DNA of 64,000 nt from Cunninghamia lanceolata (GCA_027924645.1 BSBN01001343.1:372001-436000), one strand, 5' to 3'. Shown: positions 34,700 through 45,798, counted from the stretch's first letter. The notes: generated by a model not told the origin, from the letters alone. Numbers and translations: made by a program.

Positions 34700-35056
34700 T
34701 TCTCATTCTACAACATAATCTTGATTCTTCTATTTCTAGCAATTTGACAGGGTTCATTATCTCCCAAATAAACTAGCTCAAAATCCCCTTGGATATAATC
34801 AAGAAAATAACTTCTATGTGGGGTAGCATGAAATGAGGCCCTTGAATCTAAAACACGTGAATCATCAACATTATCTAGGGAAAGAATCAAAGCATCATCT
34901 TCAGTTATTACTTACCACATTTGCCTCCTTGTTTCCTTCTTGTTTGTCTCCTTTATTTTTCTGAGACCAGTAATCTTTCTTCAGATGACCTAGTTTCCCA
35001 TAGTACCAGCAATCCTTCTGTCCTCTAGTATGGGATCTCTTATCCTTTGATTTTCC
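34700..35056 (-). pseudogene. copia 1 zinc knuckle and protease region
   Basis: A knuckle-like segment CWYYGKLGHLKKDYW (about 34970-35015) keeps the first Cys and the His, but Tyr replaces the second and last Cys. The protease part (34890-34708) reads DSRVLDSRASFHATPHRSYF. Copia elements usually read LDSGAS at this place, so the Gly of the DSG triad is Arg here. Both sites look non-functional. Confidence 0.75.
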
Positions 35057-35662
35057 TCATGACTTCCCATGATGTCCAGAACCTTTTCCTCTCTCCTTTG
35101 ATCTACCCCTACTTTCTGTATTCAAAACACTGCCTGATGTGGATCCATCTGAGCTTTTCCTACAAATTTCCTCAATCAGAATAACACTAACAACATCATC
35201 AAATTTCAAAGTGTTTGAACCAGAGACAGAGTTACTTACAACCATTACCAAGTTATTCCAGCTTTCTAGCAAAGAACATAAAACCAAGAGAGCCCTCACC
35301 TCTTCATCAAATTTCACTTTTACAGAAGTTAACTGACTGACAATCGTATTAAACTCATTTAAATGATTTGTCACATATCCACTTTCAATCATTTTCAGAT
35401 TAAACAAATGCTTCATGAGAAATACCTTATTTGAGGCTGAGGGTTTTTCATACAATTTAGCCAAAGCTTTCATCAGACCATCTATTGTCTTCGCTTCTGT
35501 TATATTGAATGCCACCAATGGTGTCAAGCACAACCAAATGGTTCCCAATGCCTTTCTATCAAGAAGATTCCAATCCTCATTAGTCATTGTTGTCTGTTTC
35601 TTGGCTACTCCTTCCAATGACATCCATATATCCTTCTGATAGAGATAATCCTCCATCTGCAT
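35057..35662 (-). pseudogene. gag: copia 1 gag
   Basis: An open stretch of 201 codons typical of copia gag: NEDWNLLDRKALGTIWLCL, FNITEAKTIDGLMKALAKLY, NKVFLMKHLFNLKM, NHLNEFNTIVSQLTSV and LLVLCSLLESWNNLV. It ends in a basic SRGRSKERGKGSGHHGKS tail before a stop. The true start may be slightly upstream, since the first codons are already close to the domain. Confidence 0.88.
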
Positions 35663-35791
35663 CTTTCATAACTGATAGTTTTGCCTATTGAATTTGTCTA
35701 CCTTCAATTTGCCCTCATTTGCCATTGCTCCCACTCAACCATGAGACTCCCACTCAACCATGAGACCTTCCTACAGATGATAATCAAATGC

Positions 35792-35808
35792 AACCCACTC
35801 TGATACCA
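35792..35808 (-). other. copia 1 primer-binding site
   Basis: The minus strand reads TGGTATCAGAGTGGGTT two bases after the LTR end. This fits initiator tRNA-Met. Confidence 0.88.
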
Positions 35809-35810
35809 TT

Positions 35811-36307
35811 TGTTAGGGTTAGCCAGCAGAAGATATCAATTAAATGCAAATAAATTAAACAGACGAATGAAAAATACATAGAAATAATAACAGCGAGAGA
35901 CAAGTTTTAACATGGTTCACCTAAACTCAGGATACATCCACCAACAGAGAGTCCAATATTATTATCTAGTAAATCAAACGGATTACAACCAGCAATCCCT
36001 GCAACTCAATACCTTTACAAATGCTACAATACCATATCCCCCAAAACCCTAACCCTTAGCCGCTTTTATCAAGCCTTATCTCAGTTACAAAAATAGGGTT
36101 TTATGTCGGCTCATGGAAAAAAAAATTTGGGGGCTGTGCCCTTGAACCCCTGCTTCTCAGGGGCTTCTACCCCCAAACCCCCGCTTGAGGCCTGGCCTAG
36201 CCCCGAACCTTGGCAAGGATACATAACTAGTGTACAGTACTTGCATGATTAGTCACCACCTACCAACAATCTCCCACTTGGAGGCTGATCAGGCTCCACA
36301 CCAAACA
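35811..36307 (-). repeat. copia 1 5' LTR (497 bp) with insertion
   Basis: It aligns with 31270-31643 at both ends. The extra length is a GC-rich segment at 36107-36230 absent from the other LTR. Confidence 0.9.
36107..36230. repeat. 124-bp GC-rich insert in an LTR
   Basis: Present only in this LTR. It is flanked by TGT on both sides. It contains an A run, GGGGGCTGTGCCC, a perfect CCCCTG/CAGGGG hairpin and CCCCCAAACCCCCGC. The composition contrasts sharply with its A/T-rich surroundings. The family is unknown to me. Confidence 0.7.
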
Positions 36308-36900
36308 AGGCAACAAGTCTGTTAAGGAGTATACAGAAGAGTTTTATAAGATTACTATCAGAACTGGTGATGCAAAGGCCAACAAGGAGAAGGTAGCCCA
36401 TTACATTAATGGGTTGAGGCCAAGTATTCAAGAGGAGCTGAGCCTGGTCAGAATGACCACCATAGAAGATGCATACCAGTTTTCCCTGAAGGTGGAAGAG
36501 AAGTTGAGAAAAAGATTTGACAGCAAGCAAAGGGGAAGAGGTCAAGGCAGAAGGATTGGTGGAAGACCCTATGGGGACTTAAATGAAGATTCAAAGAAAA
36601 GTGAATAAGTTGGCACTAGTCGAAATCATAGAGGAGATAATAACCTACCGCCCTCATGACTAGAACAATGGTGAGCAAAGAGGAAGAGGAAGAGGCAGAC
36701 CTGGGCAAGGACCTAGAAGAGGAGGTTTTAGAGGAACCTGTTTCCAATGTGGAGAAGAAGGACATCGAGCATACGAGTGTCCACAATATCAAGGAAGAAC
36801 AAATAGAAGACCTGAAGGTAATGCACGAGTTGCACATGTCCATGAAGATGTGCAATCTGAGCACTCTGAAGATGCTGAAAGGGGAGAAATCCTAGTTTTT
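36308..36900 (+). pseudogene. gag: chromovirus gag, second part with CCHC knuckle
   Basis: The gag resumes with KSVKEYTEEFYKITI, HYINGLRPSIQEELS and AYQFSLKVEEKLRKRFD, then an Arg/Gly-rich RGRGQGRR linker. In another frame follows CFQCGEEGHRAYECP, a CX2CX4HX4C knuckle (about 36740-36785). A stop at 36606 and a frame change near 36650 break it. Confidence 0.85.
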
Positions 36901-37400
36901 AGAAGAACTTTGTTGAATGAGGAGAAAGAACCCAATTAGAGGAAGAGTTTATTCTGCACAAGGTGTAAATGTGAAGGTAAGTGTTGTGATATTATTATTG
37001 ATAGTGGAAGCACTGATAATCTTGTTTCAGAGATGTTGGCTGACAAGTTGAAGTTGACAAGAAAAAAGCATCTACATCCATATCAGATTGCATGGTTGCA
37101 AAAGGACCATAGAGCTTTGGTCAATGAGCAGTGTTTAGTGAAGTTCAAGATTGGTGACTACCATGATGAGGTGTTGTGTGACATCATACTGATGGATGCA
37201 TGTCATATGTTATTAGGGAGGCCGTGGCAGTATGATAGGAGCATTCTCCATGATGGTCGTGTAAACACATAATTCCTAACAAAGGATGGAGTTCATCATA
37301 AGTTGAAGCCCTTAAAGGAGGTGGAAGAAAAGGTATGTAGTACTGCCAGAATTTGCTTGGTAGATGGTAGAAAATTTTGGAGGGTATGAAGCATGAATGT
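36901..37400 (+). pseudogene. chromovirus protease
   Basis: The active site reads CCDIIIDSGSTDNLVSEML near 36985-37035. The ILGRPW equivalent LLGRPWQYDRS is near 37210-37245. A TAA at 37270 interrupts it. The protein text closely resembles the protease of the element at 45799-51008 (VVIDSGSTDNMVS). Confidence 0.87.
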
Positions 37401-37499
37401 TATTGCTTTGTATTGATTCCTAAGATTAGTCAAGATAAATGTGAAGATTACTAGCAAAATTCTCAGAAATGTTGGAAGAATTTCAAGATATTGTCTCTA

Positions 37500-38960
37500 A
37501 TAATGTACCGTAAGGTTTACCACTAGTGAGGAAGATAAGTCATCAAATGGTTTTGATACCAAGAGCCAGTTTACCGAATAAGGTAGCCCATAGAATGACT
37601 CCAATAGAGAGTGAAGAGTTGAACAGACAAGTTCAAGAGTTGTTGGGGAAGGGATTGATAAGAGAGAGCCTAAGTCCATGTTTGGTACCTGCAGTGCTAG
37701 CACCAAAGAAAGATGGAAAGTGGAGAATGTGTATAGACTCTTGAGCCATCAATAAGATCACAATCAAGTATAGATTTCCATTGCCCAAAAGGGATGACAT
37801 AATGGATTGTTTGAGTGGAGCCAAGTACTTCACAAAGGTTGACCTGAAGAGTGGGTATCACTAAATCTGTATCAGAGAAGGAGACAAATGGAAGACAGCC
37901 TTCAAGACAAAGGAAGGTTTGTATGAGTGGTTAGTAATGCCATTTGGGCTAACTAATGCACCAAACACATTCATGTGGCTCATGAACGAGGTATTGAAAG
38001 AATTTTGGGAAAGTTTTGTTATTGTTTATTTAGATGATATTTTAATTTTCAATAAGACTTGGGATGAGCATATGGTGCATATCAGAAGAGTTTTTGAGAA
38101 GCTGGGCGAGGAGAAGTTGTTGATCAATCTAATGAAATGTAGTTTTGCAAAGGAGTTGGTATACCTAGGATTTGTTGTCTCAGAGGAAGGTCTTAAGATG
38201 GACCCATAGAAGGTGAGGGCTATCATTAAATGGCCTATGCCAAGGAGTGCTTCCAAGGTAAGATCTTTTCATGGCTTGGCAAGTTCTTATAGAAAGTTTA
38301 TCAAGAATTTTAGTAGCATTTGTGCACCCCTAACTGAAACAATGAGAGGGGATAGAAAAGAGTTTAGATGGACTAAAAGAGTAGATAAAAGCTCTAATAC
38401 ATTAAAGCATAAAATCACAGAGCAACCTATTTTGGTACTTCCAGATTTTAATAAGGTATTTTAGGTAGATTGTGAAGCTAATGGCAGTGCTATAGGAGCT
38501 ATTTTGAGCCAAGAAGGTAAGCCCATTGCCTATTTTAGTGAGAAGCTTAATGATGCCAAGAAAAAGTATTATGTTTATGATCAGGAGTTTTATGCAATAG
38601 TTCAAGCTTTGAGGAAATGGAGACATTATTTGTTGCCAAAGGAGTTTGTTTTATATATTGATCATTAGACTTTGCAGTATCTTAATAGTCAAGGAAAGTT
38701 GAACCAGAGGCACTTAAAATGGGTTGAGTTTTTGCAGAGCTATACTTTTGTCTTGAAGCATAGGAGTGGGAAGTCCAACAGAGTTGCAGATGCCTTAAAC
38801 AGAAGGCAAAATTTGTTGACAGAAATAAAGATAGAGGTTGTTGGGTTTGATGCACTCAAAAGTTTGTATCCTAAAGATCCAGATTTTGCACAGGCCTGGA
38901 AAGCTTGTTTGGGACTTGTTACTTTGGATAGGAAAAAATGGTTGGATTTCATAATCTAAG
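37500..38960 (+). pseudogene. chromovirus reverse transcriptase and RNase H
   Basis: RT motifs: [45 protein letters not shown] and the YLDDILIF polymerase motif (about 38026-38050). The RNase H follows RT and keeps its acidic residues: VDCEANGSAIGAIL, EFYAIVQAL, YIDH and NRVADALNRR. In-frame stops replace likely Trp, Gln and Arg codons, for example at 37741, 37863, 38206 and 38461. Confidence 0.9.
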
Positions 38961-39760
38961 ATGGCATGTTGTTTAGAGGAAGCCAGTTGTGCATTCCAAG
39001 GAGTTTAATATGAGAGAACCTGATTAAGGAGAATCATAGTGGAGGATTGGCTAGACACTTTGGTCAAGTTCAGACCATTGTTATTGTTGGTGAAAATTAT
39101 TATTGGCCACAGTTGTAGCAGGATGTGAGGAAATTTGTGTAGAGTTGCAGAGTATATCAGATTGCGAAAGGAGCAAGTCAGAATACAGGTCTATATCAGC
39201 CACTACTTGTACCAGAGAAGCCATGGGATGATATCAGTATGGATTTTGTTCTTGGTTTACCAAGGACATAGAGAGGACATGATTCCATTTTTGTGGTGGT
39301 GGACAGATTCTTGAAGATGGCACATTTTATTCCTTGCAAGAAGACTAATGATGTTGTTCATATTGCAGAGTTATTTTTCAAGGAGCTAGTGATATTACAC
39401 AGTCTACCAAAGAGCATAGTTTTAGACCAAGATACCAAGTTTGTTGGTTATTTCTAGAGGACATTGTGGAAGAAGTTGAAAATAGATTTGAAGTTTAGTT
39501 CTACACACCATCCACAAACTGATGGGTAGACAGAAGTAGTGAATAGGAATTTGGGTAACTTGCTACGATGCTTAGTAGGAGATAAGCCCAAGGGATGGGA
39601 TTTGATTTTACGACAAGCAGAACAACGATTCTGTCAATAGGAGTACTGGTAAATCACCATTCCATATTGTATATGGCAATAGTCCAAGAAATGCTTCTAA
39701 GTTAAGGAAGCTAGACAAAGGAGAAAAGACAAGTGCCGAAGCTGAAGACTTTGGAGAACA
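38961..39760 (+). pseudogene. chromovirus integrase
   Basis: The zinc-finger region (ENHSGGLARHFG..., then SCRVYQ with the first Cys doubtful) is followed by the core: [10 protein letters not shown] (first Asp), [10 protein letters not shown] (second Asp) and PQTDGxTEVVNR (Glu). Stops occur at many Gln and Trp positions. A frame change near 39610 separates the core from the end. Confidence 0.85.
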
Positions 39761-40280
39761 TCTGAAGAATTTGCATGAAGAGGTGAGAAGGCACATTAAT
39801 AAGATGAATATTTAGTACAAGGTGAAGGTAGATCAGAAGAGGAGATATAAGAAGTTCCAGGTAGAAGATGAAGTCATGGTTCACTTGAGAAAATAAAGGT
39901 TCCCAATTGGAACATACAATAAGTTGAAAATGAAGAAATTTGGACCATGCAGAATCCTGAAGAAGCATGATTCAGGAAATGCATATGAGGTAGAGCTGCT
40001 GAGTGGAATCAATATTTCCCCTGTGTTCAACATTGTTGATTTAACAGAATATCATGAAGGTGGCACAGAGGATGGATCAACAGAAGAACAATGGAGTATT
40101 CTAGCATCTACTTCAATGGAGGAGATAGAAGAGATATTGGATAGCCGTGCGGGAAGAAGTACTCAGAATAGGCAATATGAAGAATATCTGGTGAAATGGA
40201 AAGGAAGGCCTGTTGAAGGTTCTTCTTGGTTGTCTAAGGAAGAGGTTGACCATTTGGGTTTTCCTCACACAAACACCTAA
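39761..40280 (+). pseudogene. chromovirus integrase C-terminus with chromodomain
   Basis: The tail has FQVEDEVMVHLR and KKFGPCRILKKHD, then a chromodomain at about 40105-40280: EEIEEILDSRAG..., QYEEYLVKWKG, SSWLSKEEV. Chromodomains guide such integrases to marked chromatin. The open part 39924-40280 has no stop until its natural end at 40278. Confidence 0.9.
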
Positions 40281-40318
40281 GATGTGACAGGGTCACTTCT
40301 CAAATTACCCTGGGTATC

Positions 40319-41194
40319 TGATGTAGGAGCATCCAGTGGTGTAAGGGCAATCTTGCATCACCTAAAAAGAAGTTGATTCAAAATCATTATAGTTGTTTTT
40401 ATTTCATTCCATAATTAGTGTTTTTGGTTCCATAATCTTTTGAATAATGATGTAGGACTTTCAGTTTTTTCAAACTGCTAAAAATAGCAACCTACTTGTT
40501 TTGGAAAGTTTAACTGCCATTGTAGGAAAGTTTGCATTTAGGCACAGATTGAAGCAAAAAATTATAAAAAGATTCATAACTGAAATATAAGACCTTTGGT
40601 GAAGGAATTAGGCAAAGATCGTTTATGAGCTGAAAGATATTAAAGTTTTTGTTTTCCGAAAAGCCCTTGAAATTTTTTGAAATGAGATATGAAGCACTAA
40701 AACATCCCATAACATCCTGAAAAGTTGATGAAAATCTATTTATAGATTTTTGGCATGATAATTCACATCGTAAACTTTTTGGCACTTAAAACGGTTCATC
40801 AATCAGACACCCGGATCAAAAGTTATGCTTCTCGGAAGTTGACCTACTTTTGGAGGGAGTTGCAAATTTCAAAATTTAGCTGGAGGCCGCCAAAAAGTGC
40901 TATTTATGACTATTTTGGGAAGCCTGGGCAGTAGTAGAGTTAAGGGGGAAAGTGTAGAGTAAAGAATAGGTGGGAAAACAAAAACCTTAGCTGATTTGGG
41001 GTTGCAGAAGGCTGAAGATTCCAGAGCCTAGTGAGGTGTAGCTATAATGTGTTGCAACTTGTGGGGAATTGATTCCTCTGATTGTAATTAAGCTTTTGGA
41101 ATGTAATGATTTGTCCAAATCAATAAAGAAATATTCTCTATTTTGTGTGCCATTTTCTATTATTGTGTGTTTTATGATTTACCACCCTTCATCA
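40319..41194 (+). repeat. chromovirus 3' LTR (876 bp)
   Basis: Partner of 29753-30627. TGATGTAGGAGC...CTTCATCA, followed by the CATAG duplication at 41195-41199. Confidence 0.9.
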
Positions 41195-41199
41195 CATAG

Positions 41200-42999
41200 T
41201 CTGTAGTATAAGTAAGAGTATTGTCTTTATTTTCTACCAAGAAGACTTTAGGTTTCGCAGGTGTTTCCAAAGATTGCTTGGATGAAATTGATGTGACCTT
41301 TGATGCATCAAGATTAGAGTTATTAAGTTTATATTCCCCCACATAGTAAGGAGTAAAATCTAATGAACCCTAATCATCACCAAAAAGTGCAATCGATGGT
41401 TTAGAGTCTTGCACAACCTTATCTTGGCAAGATGTGTTGATGAATCAACTCATAAGTTATTTAGACTCATATGATTGTTAACTTGTTTTTGCATTTCAAT
41501 ATGTAAACAATCATTTGGCTCATGATCAGCTTCTACAGTGTAGATCTTGTTTTGATAAATAATCTTTATTGATTGATGAAGGGTAGATGGAACTGCCCCC
41601 ATGGCATGGATCCACGGTCTACCAAGAATCACATTATATGAAAGTGAGCTAGGCATGACATGAAAAAGAGTAGATAATGTCATGGGTCCAACCTTTATAT
41701 GTAAAGTTATAGTACCCAGGGATTGTCTACCAGCATTATCAAAGCCACAGATGCTAATCCTATCTAGTTTGATTAAAGAAGTGTCAATCTTGCTTTTGTG
41801 TAGTAAGTCAATGCCACAAACATTAAGAGCCGATCCATTGTCAATAATAGCTCACTTTATCAACTTTTTATCTATTAGGACAAAGATTATAAGAGGATCA
41901 TTTTGGTTTTGAACTTTGGTTGATGGTAATTCATGTGGTTGAAACAAAATATCTATTTTTGTTGCATGCATGTAATCTAACAGAGCTGCTACATCATTTA
42001 GCTTAAAAATAGGTGGTACAATCACCTTTTGTAAATCTTATTGGAGCATTTTGTTGTATGTAGGTGATGTTTTTATTAAATCACATAGAGATATCTTAGT
42101 TGGAGTAGCATGGAGCTATTCAACAAGATCATATTATTGACCACCTTTATGAGTAATACGAGGTGGTGGAGGGAGAATAGGTTGAGAAGATGGAAGAGAG
42201 ATAGGCACATGTGGTACTTGCTTACTTTGCTTATTATTATGGGTGTTGTATGTGTGAGCAATCACATTGTAATGTGGTTGTTGTGACACATTTTGAACAC
42301 CTTGATTCCTTTGAGTGATTTGTCTTGTGTAGTTTAGAAATTAATCTTGGGGTCGAGGTTGTTTTTGATCACCTTGAACTGTAATCACCAGTTTTAAGCA
42401 TAATAATCCTTAGTGGGTGGAAGAAACCTATTACAGGTAATGGAATTCACATTGCTTTGATCTTGACTATTGATGGTTTGATCTTTAGAAATGTCCAATG
42501 GAATAGATCTTGTAACCAAAGGAGAGCTACCCAAGGTCTTCATATCCTTAGATATATCCAAGGTAGTTAAACATTTAATCAAAGGAGGAGGATGAAGGGT
42601 TTCCACTTCTTTAGGGATGTCCAAGGTGTTTGAACATTCAACTAAAGGGGGAATAGTGTCACTCATAGAGTCATCCTCATCATCATATATTTGAGATATT
42701 AGTTCCAAAGCATTAGGAGAAGAATTTTCACACTCATCTTTCTCAAGAGTATTCATGGAAATGTACTTGGTTAGATCTTCTAATACTGAATGGTATGTAT
42801 TCATAAGAGCTATGAAGTTGACAAAATTAGATACATAATCAAGGATTTCAAATGAAGATCATTTAAATATATCCTTATGATACATAGCTTGTATATAAGC
42901 GATAACATGAGGATTCACATTATGGAATTTGTAGAAATTTCCAAAGTCTTTAATATATGCATGTAAAGATACCAAAGAGAAATGATATGAAGATGCCAT
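41200..42999 (-). pseudogene. T2 gag-protease ORF, main part
   Basis: This reads leftwards from the ATG at 42999. The N-terminal part reads MASSYHFSLVSLHAYIKDFG, with one TGA after ...HKDIF. An acidic, proline-rich middle (42804-42394) and a SLCDLIKTSPTYNKMLQ segment follow. The protease reads AIIDNGSALNVCG (about 41850-41810). The D-N-G triad is, from memory, usual in Tat elements. The ILGRPWIHAMGAVPSTLHQ motif is at about 41640-41580. The ORF is interrupted at 41195 by the chromovirus and continues at 29752. Confidence 0.8.
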
Positions 43000-44106
43000 A
43001 ATAGAATGTCTTGTATCAGCAATGTCCAATAAAATCTAGTAAGACAACTCATGCAAAGTTCTATGATACTTAATACACCCTAGATGTGAGACTAATTCGC
43101 ACCCAAGCACTTGTTTGAGGGAAATGGGTACTAAAAGACATAGAGTCCACAAAAAACATAGTGGTTAGGAGGAAAGAGTGCTATTCAACAAGGCAAGGTT
43201 GATGCTTTTAAAGGTTTTGATCAAAAAGGTGTGAAAAAGCTGTAACAACACTTAGTGTTGAAATACACACTGTGTAATTAAAATTATGCCAATTTTCACA
43301 CAATGATATGAAATTATACAAAATTTTCAAATGACCAATTAATGTATGTTTGAAAATGAATTCAATATCTAAAATGAAAGATATTTAGGACAAATTCAAT
43401 GCAACAAAGCAAAACTATGCTTGCTTATGCACCTAAAATGCTCAAATTATTCAATTTTTTTTAATGTAAATGTACAAAAATGTTATAAAATTATACACAA
43501 TGAGGTATGAATGAAATGTAATCTGATTTAATGTGTAAAATAACTCAGATAAGATTTAAAAATTATGCCAACATGCTACAATGCTCAATGCAGAGTCAAA
43601 AATTAAGTCAAGATGAGTGAATATGCTTATTTTTGTTGAAATATACAATGTGTAAATGCAAATTTTGAAATCTAAATGCAATAACACACAATGATGAAAC
43701 ACTACAGTCCAAAATCAGATTTGAAAGAGTGTTAAAGTGAGTAATAAAATCTAAAAAAAAAATTTAATTACAAACCCTAGCTTTCGAAATTACTAGGTTA
43801 TATGAAAAATGCAAAATTTCAAGCAAAACCCTAGCAAATGAGAGATGCAAATGCAAGGTAAATGATCATAAAAAGATGAAATGCTGAAATTTATCTCATA
43901 TATGATATAAATATCAGAAAATTAAATGTTTTCAATGATATGTAAGGAAAATAGTGCAATCTATGCCTTTATACAAGCCAAAAATACCTATTTTTTTCAA
44001 ATTTTTCAATTTTATGCAAGATTTTCAAATGTATGATGATGAAAATGAAATGTATGAATGTAAATCTAATTTATTACACTCAACAAGGTACAAAATTCAG
44101 CAAAAA
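43000..44106 (-). other. T2 5' leader, A/T-rich, no gene
   Basis: About 1.1 kb between primer site and ORF. It is rich in A/T with many AAATGCAA and ATGAAAT-like words. The short open frame at 43954-44166 has no recognisable domain. Confidence 0.5.
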
Positions 44107-44122
44107 CATTGGTTCACCAAAA
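44107..44122 (-). other. T2 primer-binding site candidate
   Basis: The minus strand reads TTTTGGTGAACCAATG directly after the LTR end CATACATAACA, the same pattern as T1. Confidence 0.6.
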
Positions 44123-44312
44123 TGTTATGTATGAAAATGTGGATGATAAAATTGTGTGTTAATTAGATTTAATCAAACCCTTCTTTCATACATACATTCA
44201 AGGACATAGACTAACCTAAGTCACTACTGATGATAGAGGACTTAGCTATAGGTTTGATGTCACTATGAGATGTTTAGAAAGATAGAATAGATTGATATTT
44301 TGTTAAAACCTT
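44123..44312 (-). repeat. T2 5' LTR remnant
   Basis: It matches 24976-25163 from the first base (TGTTATGTATG) for about 190 bp, then breaks off at GTTAAAACC, where new A/T-rich sequence begins. Confidence 0.75.
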
Positions 44313-45338
44313 TGTAATGCCTACCCAAGAAAATATCAGTAAATAACAATAAATTATTAATATATTGTAAGAAATATTTAAAAAAATAATATGATGATAG
44401 GAGAATATTCACTTGTTCTAACTTAATAAAATACAATTTATGATTAATCATAAGTTTAGTATCATTCATCGAAAATGAAAATTTAGCATATAAACATTCC
44501 TTATACAAATATACACATTTACAATAAATGACATATGATCATCCTTTCGCAGAGTGGAAAAATTCTTTCTTTGTTCTAGTACCCTGCATGGTTAATAGAT
44601 CTGAAATTGCACATCTAAATGAAAACATTAGTTCCACAAAGTTGATAAATATACAAAATAGATATCAATTACTCAAGATGATGAGACTACAGGCCCTAAG
44701 GGCCAGACCTAATGTCTTAGGGGCTCATGATGGCCTTGCCTACGTACATGCAGCATAGAGACTTCATAGTTTCAGGACTTGAACTTGCAACCACATGGCG
44801 CTATCATACAAATCAAAACCTCTAAGATTTTATTCACAAGATAGCGACACCTTCATAATCTTAGATACACATTTGTATTTCAATCCATACTTGAGGGCAG
44901 TAGAAGATTGAGGTTTACCTATCTCACAATATTCTCATAAAAATTTTCTTAAATATAGATGATCTCCTTCAAACTAGTAAACAAGTTACTACTATGTTTA
45001 ACTAATCATGCAAGAATAACATTAGATCTTCTCTTCAATGTAAACAATACTTATTTCTCCAAGCTAATATAGTAATCAAACATAGTATAAGCTTTATTGT
45101 ACAAGTAAGAAAAGATTAGAAAAGATGTTTCTTTCTCTACAATCTTGAGTAAGTCAATCTTGTCACGTTGTTTATTACTATTTCTAAAAATATTAACATG
45201 ACTAAATAGTCTCATTGATAGTTTGATAATAAAAAGGAGACTACTTCTTGCCTAATGTCATTACCATAATGAACTTATTAATAAAACAAATGAAACACAT
45301 TACTTAATCATATCTACTAGATTTGATTCTCTATCTAT
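44313..45338. other. A/T-rich segment, possible start of another LTR element
   Basis: It begins TGTAATGCCTACCC exactly where T2 homology ends, which resembles an LTR start. No coding region is seen. If it is an LTR element, its other end is not recognisable in the window. The sequence resumes at 52485 after the LINE. Confidence 0.35.
44690..44835 (-). mobile_element. possible tRNA-derived SINE
   Basis: On the minus strand GTTCAAGTCC (44784-44775) matches the pol III B box. About 35 bases upstream, TTAGAGGTTTTGA resembles an A box. The spacing is right for a SINE head. No clear tail or duplication was found, so this is tentative. Confidence 0.3.
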
Positions 45339-45354
45339 AACATTAGTCTAAAAA
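45339..45354 (+). repeat. left target-site duplication of LINE 1
   Basis: AACATTAGTCTAAAA(A)G, repeated at 52470-52485 with one A fewer. Confidence 0.75.
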
Positions 45355-45378
45355 GAAAAGAATAAATTGGATTTTGAA

Positions 45379-45798
45379 ATGGAGTCTCTTGCTCGTCTTC
45401 CTGCCCATGCTGCAGGTTTGTTGGTTCCGTCTGCTAATAAGTCTTTAGCAGGGTTTTCCTCTACTACTGGTGCAGCTGCAACTGTTGATGCATCACTCAT
45501 GACTATTGGATTAGCTGATGGAGGTTTGTTGGTTCCGTCTGCTACTGAGTCTTTAGCAGGGTCTCCCTCTGCTATTGGTGTCGCTGCGACTATTGATGCA
45601 CTACTCATGACTATGGACTTAGCTGCTGGAGGTTTGAATATGGGTGTGGCTGCTATGGTCGAGGGCTCTATTTCTACTGTCATTAGTGAATAAGAATGCT
45701 GCTAGTGCTACTGTAACTTTTGCAACTATTGTGGGCAATGGTTCTCCTCAAAGGTATCAGATTCTAGGAGATTCTTTTCTCATTTTGACTTGCCTCCC
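45379..45798 (+). pseudogene. LINE 1 ORF1, N-terminal part
   Basis: From the ATG at 45379 the text is rich in Ala, Ser, Gly and Val and contains two near-identical segments of about 40 residues (GGLLVPSA.ESLAG...). A frame change near 45690 leads to FATIVGNGS...YQILGD before the CTCCC target site of the nested element. Confidence 0.6.

Larger units (their letters stand above)
31270..36307 (-). mobile_element. copia element 1, complete, duplication AGGCA
   Basis: A minus-strand Ty1/copia element with LTRs at 31270-31643 (3') and 35811-36307 (5'), flanked by AGGCA at 31265-31269 and 36308-36312. The primer site, gag, degenerate zinc knuckle, integrase, RT and RNase H occur in copia order (integrase before RT). 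It has many stops and frame changes and a damaged RT active site, so it is not autonomous. Confidence 0.93.
29753..41194 (+). mobile_element. chromovirus-type Ty3/gypsy element, duplication CATAG, split by a copia element
   Basis: The LTRs at 29753-30627 and 40319-41194 both start TGATG and end CATCA. CATAG lies directly on both sides (29748-29752 and 41195-41199). The internal order is primer site, gag, CCHC knuckle, protease, RT, RNase H, integrase, chromodomain. The coding part has many stops and some frameshifts. A complete copia element sits in gag (31270-36307); removing it and one AGGCA rejoins the gag frame. Without it the element is about 6.4 kb. Confidence 0.93.
24976..44312 (-). 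mobile_element. T2: non-autonomous Tat-type gag-protease element with nested insertions
   Basis: On the minus strand the order is 5' LTR remnant (44123-44312), primer site, gag-protease ORF (42999-41200, continuing at 29752-29437 after the chromovirus), a noncoding 3' part, polypurine tract and 3' LTR (24976-27586). Without insertions the internal part is about 5.1 kb and has no RT, RNase H or integrase. About 190 bp at the LTR left ends (24976-25163 and 44123-44311) match closely, which pairs the LTRs. The right LTR is then interrupted. It must depend on another Tat element for movement. Confidence 0.75.

Noticed and set aside
44770..44830. A true tRNA gene at the B-box-like site
   Set aside because: No cloverleaf, acceptor stem or anticodon arm can be formed from the flanks; a SINE relic is the most that can be argued.
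45348..45683. Minus-strand open frame opposite the LINE 1 ORF1 start
   Set aside because: It is a shadow of the Ala/Ser/Val-rich plus-strand ORF1; the same internal repeat keeps both frames open.
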